A stretch of 41,941 nt of DNA from Bacteroidota bacterium (GTDB lineage: Bacteria; Bacteroidota; Bacteroidia; Chitinophagales; Chitinophagaceae). Shown here one piece after another: positions 25,006-33,773 of this stretch (positions are counted from its first letter, which is position 1; every line of letters begins with the position of its first letter). Location: the NCBI GenBank assembly GCA_005789565.1, contig SXXL01000081.1, positions 1-41,941 of the forward strand, read 5' to 3'. Made by a program: the position numbers and the translations under genes. A model generated the notes under the pieces. The model worked only from the letters and a program-made list of their open reading frames with translations. It ran no database searches and had not been told where the DNA came from.

Positions 25006-25875
25006 TCAGGGGTGCGCTACATACCAATTTTTTAGTTCGTCGAGTGTGTTGGTGACTTTGGCGTTGTCGGTCCACCAATCATGAAACGTCAGGGGATAAC
25101 TGATCAAGCGTCGATCCACCCCCAAGGTTCCCAAACGGCTGTGCAGCGTGCTGCTTTGATCGGGGTTCACGATGGGATCGAGTGCCCCGTGAAAAAAAAT
25201 GGTGGCTGGGGCAGTGGCTGTTGCCTGGTATTGGGGACTGCACGATTTATACCGCTGTTCCGATACGGGGGTGACGGGCAGCAAAGGCATCCCCAGATAA
25301 GTTGATAAGACCGTTCCGTAAACAACATTATTATAATAGGCCATGCTGAACAGATCGGTGGGGCCAGCCAGGGAGGCTACGGCCTTGATCTTGCCATTGG
25401 AGTTGCGGGTATAGCTCAAGGCCAAAGAGAGATGTCCGCCCGCACTATGTCCGACCAAATAAATTTTTTGATTGCTGAACGTGTAATATCCCGCTTTTCG
25501 AAAAAGGTATTGTATGGCACTGTCGAGGTCATCCAACTGCATCTTATAATTGTCCGGGTTGTTGGTCGAGAGCCGGTAATTGATGTTGGCCACCGCGAAG
25601 CCGCGTTGTTTGAGTCCGTTGGACAGGAACTGAAACTCTGATTTATCACCGGTAACCCAGCCACCGCCATGCACGATCATCACCACGGGGGTTTGGGTAT
25701 TTCGGTTGGCCGGTAAGGCGAGATTCAGCCGTTGCAGGGGGTCGTCGCCATAATCCAGGTTGTTTACCGTGGTATCGACCAGGGGAAAGGTTGGGTTGGG
25801 GGCGGGATTGTCGGGGCGACAGGCCTCGGTCATCCATAAAAGCAATGCGAAAAGGGGTAGGGCAACTCTTTTCAT
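25006..25875 (-). CDS. Secreted alpha/beta hydrolase (esterase/lipase family)
   Basis: This protein of 289 residues is exported; the N-terminus (MKRVALPLFALLLWMTEAC) is a signal peptide, possibly of lipoprotein type although the lipobox TEAC is imperfect. The catalytic features are the oxyanion motif HGGGW, the nucleophile elbow GHSAGGH, Asp in GALDPIVNPDQS and His in TFHDWW. This pattern fits carboxylesterase/feruloyl-esterase-like family members (COG0657 type). The substrate is unknown. An ATG two codons upstream (25881) is an equal alternative. The stop is 12 bases from the convergent lolD-like gene. Confidence 0.85.
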   Translation of the reverse strand: MKRVALPLFALLLWMTEACRPDNPAPNPTFPLVDTTVNNLDYGDDPLQRLNLALPANRNTQTPVVMIVHGGGWVTGDKSEFQFLSNGLKQRGFAVANINYRLSTNNPDNYKMQLDDLDSAIQYLFRKAGYYTFSNQKIYLVGHSAGGHLSLALSYTRNSNGKIKAVASLAGPTDLFSMAYYNNVVYGTVLSTYLGMPLLPVTPVSEQRYKSCSPQYQATATAPATIFFHGALDPIVNPDQSSTLHSRLGTLGVDRRLISYPLTFHDWWTDNAKVTNTLDELKNWYVAHP

Positions 25876-25923
25876 AAGCATCCATAAAGTAACAGGAAAA
25901 ATTGCTTTTCGCCCATCAAAATC

Positions 25924-26484
25924 TCAGACCCTTGGTTTCCAGGGGATCTCCGGGATATTCAATTGTTGTCCCACATACCTCGACAATACGAAAAGATAAT
26001 CGCTGAGGCGGTTAAGGTATTGGATGATCAGCGGGGCCACTTCTTCCCCCTCCAGTTCGAGCCGGACGCAATGGCGTTCGGTACGGCGACAAACACAGCG
26101 GGCAATGTGTAGATGGGAAAGTGTGGGATGACCACCGGGCAGAATGAAATTTTTCATGGCGGGCAACTCGCCGGTCATCCGATCCATCTCCTTTTCCAGG
26201 GCCTGTACATCCGTCTCCTTCAGGTCGGGCAGTTTCATGCCGGGTTCCTTCACCGGGTCGCAGGCCAGGGCCGATCCGATGGTGAAGAGGCGGTCTTGCA
26301 CTTCGCGAAGGACTTTTTGGCTGTTCTCATCTGCCAGCAGATCGAGACAGAGCCCCAAATAGGAGTTCAACTCATCCACGGTGCCATACGCTTCGATTCG
26401 CAGGTGTGATTTGGGTACTTTGGTGCCTCCGATCAGGGAGGTGGTGCCATCGTCACCGGTTTTGGTATAGATCTTCAGGGCCAT
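25924..26484 (-). CDS. Cob(I)alamin adenosyltransferase, PduO type
   Basis: The enzyme transfers the adenosyl group of ATP to cob(I)alamin, giving adenosylcobalamin. It has 186 residues. The N-terminal ATP loop is YTKTGDDGTTSLIGG and the conserved active-site helix holds CVCRRTERHCVRLE. The start at 26484 (MALKIYTKTGD) matches the family; an upstream in-frame ATG at 26538 adds 18 residues reaching the ABC gene stop. It lies 54 bases after the ABC ATPase in the same direction and is probably co-transcribed. Its product is the cofactor required by the class II ribonucleotide reductase at the start of the window. Confidence 0.93.
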   Translation of the reverse strand: MALKIYTKTGDDGTTSLIGGTKVPKSHLRIEAYGTVDELNSYLGLCLDLLADENSQKVLREVQDRLFTIGSALACDPVKEPGMKLPDLKETDVQALEKEMDRMTGELPAMKNFILPGGHPTLSHLHIARCVCRRTERHCVRLELEGEEVAPLIIQYLNRLSDYLFVLSRYVGQQLNIPEIPWKPRV

Positions 26485-26538
26485 TCGGGGTACTTGTAAG
26501 CAGACTAACAACGCCAGCCGACGAAGGTTTGATTCCAA

Positions 26539-27246
26539 TCAGGCAAAAATCGGTTTGGACTGATTTAGTTTATCGCTTTCGATCACGCCATCCCGCAACC
26601 GAACGACCCTTCGGGCATGGTTGGCGATATCCTCCTCATGGGTAACAATGACGATGGTATTGCCGCGGCCATGGATCTGGTCGAAGATCTCCATGATCTC
26701 GTAGGAGGTTTTGGAATCCAGGTTGCCGGTGGGCTCATCCGCCAAGATCAACGAGGGATCGTTGACCAGGGCCCGGGCAATGGCCACACGTTGGCACTGT
26801 CCGCCCGACAACTCATTTGGCTTGTGATGGCTTCGATCCGTCAGGCTAACCAGCTCCAGCATCGCCATCGCTTTTTCGGTCCGCTCCTTCTTTTTCATAC
26901 CGGCGTAGACCAGGGGTAGGGCTACGTTCTCGACAGCAGTCAAACGGGGCAACAGGTTGAATTGTTGAAAAACGAATCCGATCTCTTTGTTCCGAACCTC
27001 CGCCAGGTCGTCGTCCTGCATTTGGCTCACGTCTTTTTGGTTGAGCACATAGGTTCCGCCAGACGGGGTGTCCAAACAGCCGATGATGTTCATCAGGGTG
27101 CTCTTTCCGGAACCGGAGGGACCCATCAGGGCCACGTACTCATTGCGATGAATGAGCAGCGACAGACCTTTCAAAACCTGCAGCTCATGTTTGCCCATGA
27201 AGTAACTCTTCTCGATCTGTTCCAGCCGGATGATCTCGTTTGACAT
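26539..27246 (-). CDS. ABC transporter ATP-binding protein, MacB/LolD class
   Basis: This 235-residue ATPase has Walker [10 protein letters not shown] (42-50), signature [15 protein letters not shown] (from 146) and Walker [14 protein letters not shown]. The Cys after SGGQ replaces the common Gln or Arg. It differs from the other ATPase at 24344 and is not a recent copy. No permease or periplasmic adaptor is adjacent, which is unusual for MacB-type systems. A perfect -7 box lies 41 bases upstream. Confidence 0.9.
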   Translation of the reverse strand: MSNEIIRLEQIEKSYFMGKHELQVLKGLSLLIHRNEYVALMGPSGSGKSTLMNIIGCLDTPSGGTYVLNQKDVSQMQDDDLAEVRNKEIGFVFQQFNLLPRLTAVENVALPLVYAGMKKKERTEKAMAMLELVSLTDRSHHKPNELSGGQCQRVAIARALVNDPSLILADEPTGNLDSKTSYEIMEIFDQIHGRGNTIVIVTHEEDIANHARRVVRLRDGVIESDKLNQSKPIFA

Positions 27247-27287
27247 AACGGAGTCGGAATTTTTTATCGTGGTCCTTTCCGAAGGGG

Positions 27288-27295
27288 CAAAGATA
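27288..27295 (-). promoter_or_regulatory. Promoter -7 box for the MacB-class ATPase gene
   Basis: On the minus strand TATCTTTG followed by CCCC is a perfect TAnnTTTGC box. It probably drives the ATPase and adenosyltransferase genes together. Confidence 0.55.
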
Positions 27296-27317
27296 AACTC
27301 AACTGAGCACTTATTCT

Positions 27318-27325
27318 TACCTTAG
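27318..27325 (+). promoter_or_regulatory. Candidate -7 box for trpS
   Basis: TACCTTAG followed by CCC differs by one base from the TACCTTTGCCC seen at rplS and tRNA-Leu. Only 7 bases separate it from the trpS ATG, so the mRNA would be leaderless or nearly so. Confidence 0.4.
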
Positions 27326-27332
27326 CCCGCCT

Positions 27333-28337
27333 ATGCAGTCCTCCCAAAATATCGTGATGAGCGGCATCCGCCCCACCGGATACCTGCACCTGGGAAATTA
27401 TTTCGGGGCCCTGCGCAATTATGTCCGGATGCAGGACGAGCACCCCTGTTTTTTCATGGTGGCCGACCTCCATTCACTCACCACCCACCCCGATACCAAA
27501 ACCCTGCGCGAGAGTGTTACCCGGGTGTTGGCGGAGAACATCGCGTGCGGACTCGATCCGGAGAAAGTGGCCCTCTATTGCCAGAGCCATGTACCGGAAA
27601 CGGCCGAACTCTATCTCTATTTCAACATGCTGGCCTACAAAGGCGAGTTGGAAAAGACCACCACCTTCAAAGACAAGGCCCGCTTACAGCCCGATAACAT
27701 CAATGCCGGTCTGCTTACCTATCCGGTGTTGCAAACCGCCGATATCCTCCTGCACCGCGCCAACCTGGTACCCGTGGGCAAAGACCAGGAGCAACACCTG
27801 GAAATGGCCCGCAATTTTGCCCAGCGCTTCAACCACCGATATGGCGATATTTTTCCAGAGCCACAAGCATTCAATTATGGTCAAGAGCTGGTGAAAGTGC
27901 CCAGCTTAGACGGGGTCGGTAAGATGAGCAAGAGCGAAAATCAAAATGCTACCCTTTATTTGGCCGACGACGACGATTCCATCCGAAAGAAATTGATGAA
28001 AGCCAAGACCGATGCGGGTCCTACCCAACCCGCCCAGCCTAAGCCCGATTACATCGAAAATCTTTTTTCGCTGATGCGGTTGGTCAGTGCCCCGGACGTG
28101 CTGGCTCAGTTTGAGGCCGCCTATGAGGGGTGTACGATCCGGTATGGCGATATGAAAAAGCAATTGGGGGAGGACATGGTCCGGTTCATTGCTCCCATCC
28201 GGTCCCGTGCGGCGGAAATCCAATCCGATGAGACCTACCTGAAAAAAGTGATGCAACTCGGGGCGGAAAAGGCCCGCACCAGTGCGGTGCAGACCCTGTC
28301 GGCCGTGCGGGCTGCGATGGGATTGAACTATTATTGA
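27333..28337 (+). CDS. trpS: Tryptophanyl-tRNA synthetase
   Basis: This class I synthetase charges tRNA-Trp. It has 334 residues, the normal length. The HIGH-type motif is HLGN at 19-22 (RPTGYLHLGNYFG) and the KMSKS motif starts at Lys197 (GVGKMSKSEN). It ends 83 bases before the deoxynucleoside kinase gene on the same strand. Confidence 0.96.
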   Translation: MQSSQNIVMSGIRPTGYLHLGNYFGALRNYVRMQDEHPCFFMVADLHSLTTHPDTKTLRESVTRVLAENIACGLDPEKVALYCQSHVPETAELYLYFNMLAYKGELEKTTTFKDKARLQPDNINAGLLTYPVLQTADILLHRANLVPVGKDQEQHLEMARNFAQRFNHRYGDIFPEPQAFNYGQELVKVPSLDGVGKMSKSENQNATLYLADDDDSIRKKLMKAKTDAGPTQPAQPKPDYIENLFSLMRLVSAPDVLAQFEAAYEGCTIRYGDMKKQLGEDMVRFIAPIRSRAAEIQSDETYLKKVMQLGAEKARTSAVQTLSAVRAAMGLNYY

Positions 28338-28420
28338 AAATTATTCCGGAAAGAGGCTGAATCCGAAAATTCGGAGTATTTTGTCCGCCCGGTCGGATGG
28401 GACCGCTACGTACAATTATT

Positions 28421-29056
28421 ATGGCAAAGGCTAAAAAAGCAAAACACATTGCGATCGCCGGTAACATCGGTGCCGGGAAGACCACCCTCACGGAACTGTT
28501 GAGCAAACATTATCGGTGGATTCCGCATTTCGAGGATGTGGATCACAATCCTTACCTGATGGATTTCTATGAGGATATGCCCCGGTGGAGTTTTAACCTG
28601 CAGATCTATTTTTTGAACAGCCGACTTCGTCAGCTGGTGGAGATCCAACAGGGCACCGAGACCATCATCCAAGACCGCACCATCTACGAAGATGCCAACA
28701 TCTTCGCCCCGAACCTGCACGAGATGGGACTCATGAGCAAACGCGATTTCGATAATTACTACGATTTTTTTCAGACCCTGAAATCCTTGGTCCGCCCCCC
28801 CGATCTGCTCATCTACCTGCAGGCGTCGGTGCCCACGCTGGTTGGACAGATCCAAAAGCGTGGTCGGGAATACGAAGAAAATATCCGCCTCGATTACCTG
28901 AAGCGTCTAAATGATTTCTACCAGAAATGGATCGGCGATTACAAAGAAGGTCGCTTGTTGGTGATTGACGTCGACAAACTAAAGTTTGGCGAGCGCGAGG
29001 AAGACCTCGGCGAGGTGATCCGTCGCGTCGATGCCGAACTACACGGTTTGTTCTAA
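28421..29056 (+). CDS. Deoxynucleoside kinase (dGK/dAK-like)
   Basis: The enzyme phosphorylates deoxynucleosides for salvage. It has 211 residues with the P-loop GNIGAGKTT (14-22), the DRTIYED motif (Asp85-Arg86) and an Arg-rich lid (KRGREYEENIRLDYL). This resembles deoxyadenosine/deoxyguanosine kinases of Gram-positives and Bacteroidota; substrate choice cannot be read from the sequence. The ATG at 28421 is chosen because an earlier one at 28397 adds eight residues with no match. Its stop overlaps the pckA stop by three bases. Confidence 0.88.
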   Translation: MAKAKKAKHIAIAGNIGAGKTTLTELLSKHYRWIPHFEDVDHNPYLMDFYEDMPRWSFNLQIYFLNSRLRQLVEIQQGTETIIQDRTIYEDANIFAPNLHEMGLMSKRDFDNYYDFFQTLKSLVRPPDLLIYLQASVPTLVGQIQKRGREYEENIRLDYLKRLNDFYQKWIGDYKEGRLLVIDVDKLKFGEREEDLGEVIRRVDAELHGLF

Positions 29057-30642
29057 GCTTTCGGGGCAGCCCCCCGTACTTCAGCACTCACGCCACTGGC
29101 GTATTTCTCAAAATTCTTGACGAAGAGTCCCGCCAAAAACTTGGCCTTGACATCGTATGCCGCCGGATCGCTCCAGGTATTGCGCGGGTTGAGCACTTCG
29201 CTGGGTACGCCCGGACATTGGTCTGGGATGGCCAGTCCGAACACCGGATCGTTCGTGTAGTTCGCGGCGTCCAGTTTCCCTTCCAGTGCCGCGGTGATCA
29301 TCGCCCGCGTATAGGAAAGTTTCATGCGGTGACCGGTGCCATAGGCTCCGCCGGTCCACCCCGTATTGATCAACCACACATTCACTTTGTTTTCCTGCAT
29401 TTTCTTTCCCAGCAGGTGCGCGTACTCGCCCGGATGCAAGGGAAAGAAGGGTGCTCCGAAGCAAGCACTGAAAGTAGGTTTGGGCTCCGTTACGCCCGCC
29501 TCAGTGCCGGCCACCTTCGCGGTGTAACCCGAGATGAACTGGTACATGGCCTGTCCCGGATTCAATTTGGAGATCGGCGGCAGCACCCCGTAGGCATCAC
29601 AGGTCAGAAAGAAGATATTCTTGGGCAATCCCCCGATCGAAGGCTCCAGCGCATTGCTGATGAAGTGCAGGGGATAGGAAACGCGGGTATTCTCCGTAAT
29701 GGTATCGTCGTCGAAATTCACCCGGTTACTGCCGGGGAAGAAACTGATGTTCTCAAGCAATGCACCCGGACGGATCGCCTGGAAGATCTCCGGCTCCTTT
29801 TCTTCGGTGAGGTTGATGGTCTTGGCATAACATCCCCCTTCAAAATTGAAGATGCCGTCGTTCGACCAACCATGCTCGTCGTCCCCAATGAGTTTTCGGT
29901 TGGGATCGGCACTCAGGGTTGTCTTACCGGTTCCGCTCAGACCAAAGAAGATCGCGGTGTCGCCACCCGGACCCATATTGGCACTGCAATGCATACTCAA
30001 GACCCCGTGTTCTTTCACCAACACATAATTCAGGATGGTGAATATTCCTTTCTTGGTCTCGCCGGTGTATCCGCTGCCGGCGATCAGGATCTGCTGGTCG
30101 CTCATCGACACCACCGAGGCATTGTGCTGCCGAGTGCCGCAGCGCTTGGCATCCAGATGAAGACCGGGAACGGAGACCACGGTCCAGTCCGGCGTGAATC
30201 CCTCCAGGTCGGTCTCCGCCGGGCGAATGAACATGTTATGAGCAAACAGGTTGGTCCACGGTTTTTCTGAGATCACCCGAACCTTCAACCGATAGCGCGG
30301 ATCGGCACACACATAACAATCCCGTACCCACACTTCTTTCAACGTGCTGAGGTAGGTTTTCACATCGTCGCGGATCAGTCCGAATGATTGGGGTGAGATG
30401 GCTAGGTTGAAATCATTCCAATTGACCGTTTCCTCGGTCAGCGTATCCTTCACCAGGAATTTATCCTTGGGCGAACGGCCGGTAAACTCACCGGTCTTGA
30501 TCACCAAGGCTCCCGAGTCGGCCAGCGTACCTTCCTGGATCCGAAGAGTGTCCTGCACCAGCGCATCCGGCGTTAACTGATAGTGTATGGTGGTGTTTGC
30601 TTGGACTTGCCATTCGGGGAGTTGGATGATACGTGCTGACAT
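29053..30642 (-). CDS. pckA: Phosphoenolpyruvate carboxykinase (ATP)
   Basis: The enzyme converts oxaloacetate and ATP to phosphoenolpyruvate, CO2 and ADP in gluconeogenesis. It has 529 residues from the ATG at 30642 (MSARIIQLPEW); an upstream in-frame start at 30681 would lie upstream of the promoter box and is rejected. Signatures are TGRSPKDKF, the kinase loop GLSGTGKTTLS (from 234) and IGDDEHGWSNDGIFNFEGGC. The gene ends convergently with the kinase gene, the two stop codons sharing bases in CTAA. It has a good promoter. Confidence 0.97.
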   Translation of the reverse strand: MSARIIQLPEWQVQANTTIHYQLTPDALVQDTLRIQEGTLADSGALVIKTGEFTGRSPKDKFLVKDTLTEETVNWNDFNLAISPQSFGLIRDDVKTYLSTLKEVWVRDCYVCADPRYRLKVRVISEKPWTNLFAHNMFIRPAETDLEGFTPDWTVVSVPGLHLDAKRCGTRQHNASVVSMSDQQILIAGSGYTGETKKGIFTILNYVLVKEHGVLSMHCSANMGPGGDTAIFFGLSGTGKTTLSADPNRKLIGDDEHGWSNDGIFNFEGGCYAKTINLTEEKEPEIFQAIRPGALLENISFFPGSNRVNFDDDTITENTRVSYPLHFISNALEPSIGGLPKNIFFLTCDAYGVLPPISKLNPGQAMYQFISGYTAKVAGTEAGVTEPKPTFSACFGAPFFPLHPGEYAHLLGKKMQENKVNVWLINTGWTGGAYGTGHRMKLSYTRAMITAALEGKLDAANYTNDPVFGLAIPDQCPGVPSEVLNPRNTWSDPAAYDVKAKFLAGLFVKNFEKYASGVSAEVRGAAPKA

Positions 30643-30660
30643 TCGTTCGTATTTGGACAG

Positions 30661-30692
30661 CAAATCTACCGGATTTCCCAAATCCCCTTCAA
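30661..30692 (-). promoter_or_regulatory. Promoter of pckA (-33 and -7 elements)
   Basis: On the minus strand TTG (30692-30690), a 21-base spacer and a perfect TAGATTTG (30668-30661) followed by C. The box is 18 bases before the ATG. Confidence 0.65.
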
Positions 30693-30757
30693 CAAATAGG
30701 CTTGATTTTTCACCACCCTGCCAGGTTTGGGGATATGCGGTGACTTCTTTTTTCCGT

Positions 30758-30765
30758 TAATTTTG
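30758..30765 (+). promoter_or_regulatory. Promoter -7 box for the Xaa-Pro aminopeptidase operon
   Basis: TAATTTTG is a perfect box 19 bases before the ATG. It is followed by AAGGAG, one of the few Shine-Dalgarno-like runs in the window, about 14 bases before the start. It probably drives the run of genes to rsmI and perhaps beyond. Confidence 0.55.
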
Positions 30766-30784
30766 AAGGAGTTACAAATTATTT

Positions 30785-32083
30785 ATGAAATACACACCGC
30801 TGGACCCCGCCCTTTTCGTCCGGAACCGAGCCCGTTTTCAGTCCCGCATGAAAAAGAACGCCATCGCCATCTTCGTCAGCAACGACGAGGTGCCCGTCAA
30901 TGCCGATGCCCTTTATCCCTTCCAGCAGAACAGCGACCTGTTCTGGCTTTCGGGCATTACGCAGGAGGATTCGATGGTGATCCTGTTTCCCGACAACCCC
31001 GACCCCAAGTATCGGGAGGTCTTGGTATTGGTTCGCCCCAACGAGCTCAAGGAGAAATGGGATGGCAAACGGCTTCGCGCCGCCGAGGCCAGGGCCATGA
31101 GCGGCATCAACACCATCGTGTGGTTGGATTCGTTGGAGGCCCTGTTGCAACCCTGGGTTCATTTGGCCGAGCATATTTATTTGGACAGCAACGAAAATGA
31201 CCGAAAGGCCAGCTTGCTTCGCACCCGTGAGTATCGTTTTATCGATGAGATGAAGGCTCGTTACCCACTGCATCAATATCAGCGGGCGGCTGCCATCATG
31301 AAAGACTTGCGCGCCATCAAAACCCGCGAGGAAGTGGAGGTGGTGAAAAAAGCGATCGATATTACCGACAAAACGTTTCGTCGGTTGATGCAATTCATTC
31401 GTCCGGGGGTGATGGAATACGAGATCGAGGCGGAGATTTGGCATTCGTTCTTGTCGCAGCGCGCGACGGGTCCCGCCTACGGCAGCATCATCGCCAGTGG
31501 TGATCGGGCCCGTACGTTGCATTATGTCAGCAACAATCAGGAGTGCCGCGACGGTGAATTGTTATTGATGGATTTCGGGGCGGAGTATGGCGGCTATTGC
31601 GCCGATCTGACCCGCACCGTTCCGGTGAACGGAAAATTCACCCGTCGCCAAAAAACCGTTTACAACGCCTGCTTGCATTTGCACGATTATGCCAAATCGC
31701 TGCTGAAGCCGGGTATCTCCATTTTGGATTACACCGAAAAAGTAGGAGAGGCGGCCACGCAGCAATTCCTGAAGATCGGGTTGCTTCGTAAATCGGATGT
31801 CAAAAATGAAGATCCGGAGAACCGGGCCTATCGGAAGTATCTCTATCACGGCATCTCCCATCATTTGGGGATCGATGTACATGACCTGGGTACGCGGACC
31901 GCACCCATTCAGGCGGGTATGTTGTTCACGGTGGAGCCGGGAATCTATATTGAGGAAGAACAGATGGGCATCCGCATTGAGAATAACATCTGGATCACCC
32001 GTTCGGGTAACCAGGACCTGATGAAGAACATTCCCATCACGGTGGAGGATATTGAAACTTGCATGAAAAAGTCGATTCGATGA
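30785..32083 (+). CDS. pepP: Xaa-Pro aminopeptidase (M24B)
   Basis: The enzyme removes N-terminal residues that precede proline. It has 432 residues: an N-terminal creatinase-like domain and a pita-bread metal domain. The two-metal site is visible: Asp263 (MDFGAEYGG), Asp274 (ADLTRTVP), the His in HHLGIDVHD, Glu in TVEPGIYI and Glu in GIRIENN. It is the first gene of a packed run; its stop overlaps the pssA start (ATGA). Confidence 0.94.
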   Translation: MKYTPLDPALFVRNRARFQSRMKKNAIAIFVSNDEVPVNADALYPFQQNSDLFWLSGITQEDSMVILFPDNPDPKYREVLVLVRPNELKEKWDGKRLRAAEARAMSGINTIVWLDSLEALLQPWVHLAEHIYLDSNENDRKASLLRTREYRFIDEMKARYPLHQYQRAAAIMKDLRAIKTREEVEVVKKAIDITDKTFRRLMQFIRPGVMEYEIEAEIWHSFLSQRATGPAYGSIIASGDRARTLHYVSNNQECRDGELLLMDFGAEYGGYCADLTRTVPVNGKFTRRQKTVYNACLHLHDYAKSLLKPGISILDYTEKVGEAATQQFLKIGLLRKSDVKNEDPENRAYRKYLYHGISHHLGIDVHDLGTRTAPIQAGMLFTVEPGIYIEEEQMGIRIENNIWITRSGNQDLMKNIPITVEDIETCMKKSIR

Positions 32084-32844
32084 AATTCATCCCGAACCTG
32101 TTCACGCTGCTGAACCTGCTTGGTGGTTGCCTGGCCATTGCCTTTCTGTTGACGGACGGGATGGTCTTGGTACCCACCGATCAGGGGACGCTATTTTTCG
32201 ACCTGCCCGCCTCGATCGGTATGGCCAGTATATTCATCGGGGTGGCGGCCGTGCTGGATTTTTTTGACGGATTACTGGCCCGCCTGTTAAAGGCCGACTC
32301 GTCGATGGGCGTGCAGTTGGATTCGCTGGCCGATGTGGTCACTTTTGGGGTGGCTCCGGGAATGATCCTGTTCTCGTTTTTGCGGCTGAGTTGGTCGGCC
32401 GAGCTGACCGCCTTGGATACGTCAGTCCTCTATTTGGTGCCGGCCTTTCTCGTGCCGTTGGCCGCGGCCTGGCGATTGGCCCGTTTCAACATCACGCCGT
32501 CGAACCTTCCTTATTTCGAGGGGGTGCCTTCGCCGGCGGTGGGATTGACCGTCGCTTCTTTTCCCCTGGCTTATTGGGTGGAGGGCGATTCCGGAATGGT
32601 TCGTTTGTTACAGGAGTCTTGGTTCCTGTACCTGATCGCCTTGCTGCTTTCCGTGAGTATGGTGATCCGCCTTCCGATGATGAATTTGAAAATGCATTCG
32701 TTTGGATGGAAGGAGAACCAGCCTCGATACCTGTTTTTGGCGATCGGTGTGGGATTGGCCATGTGGCTGAAGTGGTCGGCCGCCCTTCCCGTTTTCGCCG
32801 CATACGTTCTCTTATCTTTGCTTTTTCAAAAACAGATCCGATGA
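32080..32844 (+). CDS. pssA: CDP-diacylglycerol-serine O-phosphatidyltransferase
   Basis: The enzyme makes phosphatidylserine, the precursor of phosphatidylethanolamine, in the inner membrane. It has 254 residues with several membrane helices. The CDP-alcohol phosphotransferase signature DG-x2-AR-x8-G-x3-D-x3-D is perfect (DGLLAR … GVQLDSLAD). It overlaps both neighbours by ATGA, showing translational coupling. PS decarboxylase is not in the window. A different CDP-alcohol transferase is possible but less likely from size and the FFDG context. Confidence 0.9.
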   Translation: MKFIPNLFTLLNLLGGCLAIAFLLTDGMVLVPTDQGTLFFDLPASIGMASIFIGVAAVLDFFDGLLARLLKADSSMGVQLDSLADVVTFGVAPGMILFSFLRLSWSAELTALDTSVLYLVPAFLVPLAAAWRLARFNITPSNLPYFEGVPSPAVGLTVASFPLAYWVEGDSGMVRLLQESWFLYLIALLLSVSMVIRLPMMNLKMHSFGWKENQPRYLFLAIGVGLAMWLKWSAALPVFAAYVLLSLLFQKQIR

Positions 32845-33086
32845 ATTTTACGGTCCACGTACACGTCATGCCCCTCAAAGACTTGCTCGATCCGCAGGGC
32901 AAGGCGGTCCTGGGCGGTCTCTCCAATCTCGGTCTGTCCGGGGTGAAGGATGTGCGCATCGGCAAGCGCATTACGTTGCAAGTGGAGGCCCCCAATAAAG
33001 AACAGGCCCTGGCCGTCGCCGATTCCTGTGCCCGGCAATTGCTTTGCAATGCGGTGATGGAATACTACGAGATTCACGTTGATTGA
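32841..33086 (+). CDS. purS: Phosphoribosylformylglycinamidine synthase subunit PurS
   Basis: PurS is the small bridging subunit of the PurL-PurQ-PurS complex in purine synthesis. It has 81 residues, starting MNFTVHVHVMPLKDLLDPQG, with the family core GLSGVKDVRIGKRITL and a C-terminal helix followed by the final strand (YYEIHVD). The start overlaps the pssA stop (ATGA). PurL and PurQ are not nearby, so the subunit is separated from its partners in this genome. Confidence 0.92.
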   Translation: MNFTVHVHVMPLKDLLDPQGKAVLGGLSNLGLSGVKDVRIGKRITLQVEAPNKEQALAVADSCARQLLCNAVMEYYEIHVD

Positions 33087-33090
33087 ACCC

Positions 33091-33756
33091 ATGCTATACT
33101 TGGTTCCCACGCCCATCGGTAACCTGCAGGACATCACCCTACGGGCATTGGAGATCCTTCGCTCGGTCGATCTCATATTGGCGGAGGACACCCGCACCAG
33201 TTCCATTTTGTTGAAGCATTACTCCATCGAAAAGCCGATCACACCCTATCATCAGCACAACGAGCATCAAGTACTGACGCATTTGGTGAATCAACTGATG
33301 AGCGGAAAAAAAATGGCGTTGATCACCGATGCCGGTACGCCCGGGATCTCCGATCCGGCTTTTTTATTGGTTCGCGAGGCCATTCGCGTGTGCATTCCGG
33401 TCGAGACCCTGCCCGGGGCCACCGCTTTTGTTCCGGCCCTGGTGAACAGCGGCATCCCCTCGAATCGGTTTTGTTTCGAGGGATTTCTTCCGCAAAAAAA
33501 AGGAAGACAAACCTTATTGAAGCAATTGGCGGAGGAGCCGCGTACCCTGATCTTTTATGAATCGCCGCACCGGCTCGAGAAAACGCTCACGGAATTTCAA
33601 GGCGTGTTTGGTCCGCAGCGATGCTGTTCGGTCAGCCGCGAACTCACCAAGCTGCACGAGGAAACCGTTCGGGGTACGTTGGAAGAAGTGACCGCTCATT
33701 TTAAAAACAAAGGCGTCAAGGGCGAGATCGTGATCGTCGTCGCCGGAAAAGAATAA
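33091..33756 (+). CDS. rsmI: 16S rRNA (cytidine(1402)-2'-O)-methyltransferase
   Basis: RsmI methylates the ribose of C1402 in the 16S rRNA decoding centre. It has 221 residues, shorter than the E. coli enzyme because a C-terminal extension is absent. Signatures are PTPIGNLQDITLRALE, AEDTRTSS, ITDAGTPGISDP and ESPHRLEKTL. The ATG at 33091 is chosen over an in-frame TTG at 33079 that would overlap purS. It lies 4 bases after purS. Confidence 0.95.
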   Translation: MLYLVPTPIGNLQDITLRALEILRSVDLILAEDTRTSSILLKHYSIEKPITPYHQHNEHQVLTHLVNQLMSGKKMALITDAGTPGISDPAFLLVREAIRVCIPVETLPGATAFVPALVNSGIPSNRFCFEGFLPQKKGRQTLLKQLAEEPRTLIFYESPHRLEKTLTEFQGVFGPQRCCSVSRELTKLHEETVRGTLEEVTAHFKNKGVKGEIVIVVAGKE

Positions 33757-33773
33757 TCCTCAAAACCTTTTTT

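Noticed and set aside
24991-25009. Small palindrome CTGAT...ATCAG between the LolD-like gene and the esterase
   Set aside because: The five-base arms are weak and there is no T-run on either strand.
29218-30270. 350-codon plus-strand frame inside pckA
   Set aside because: It is antisense to conserved PEP carboxykinase motifs and has no domain signature.
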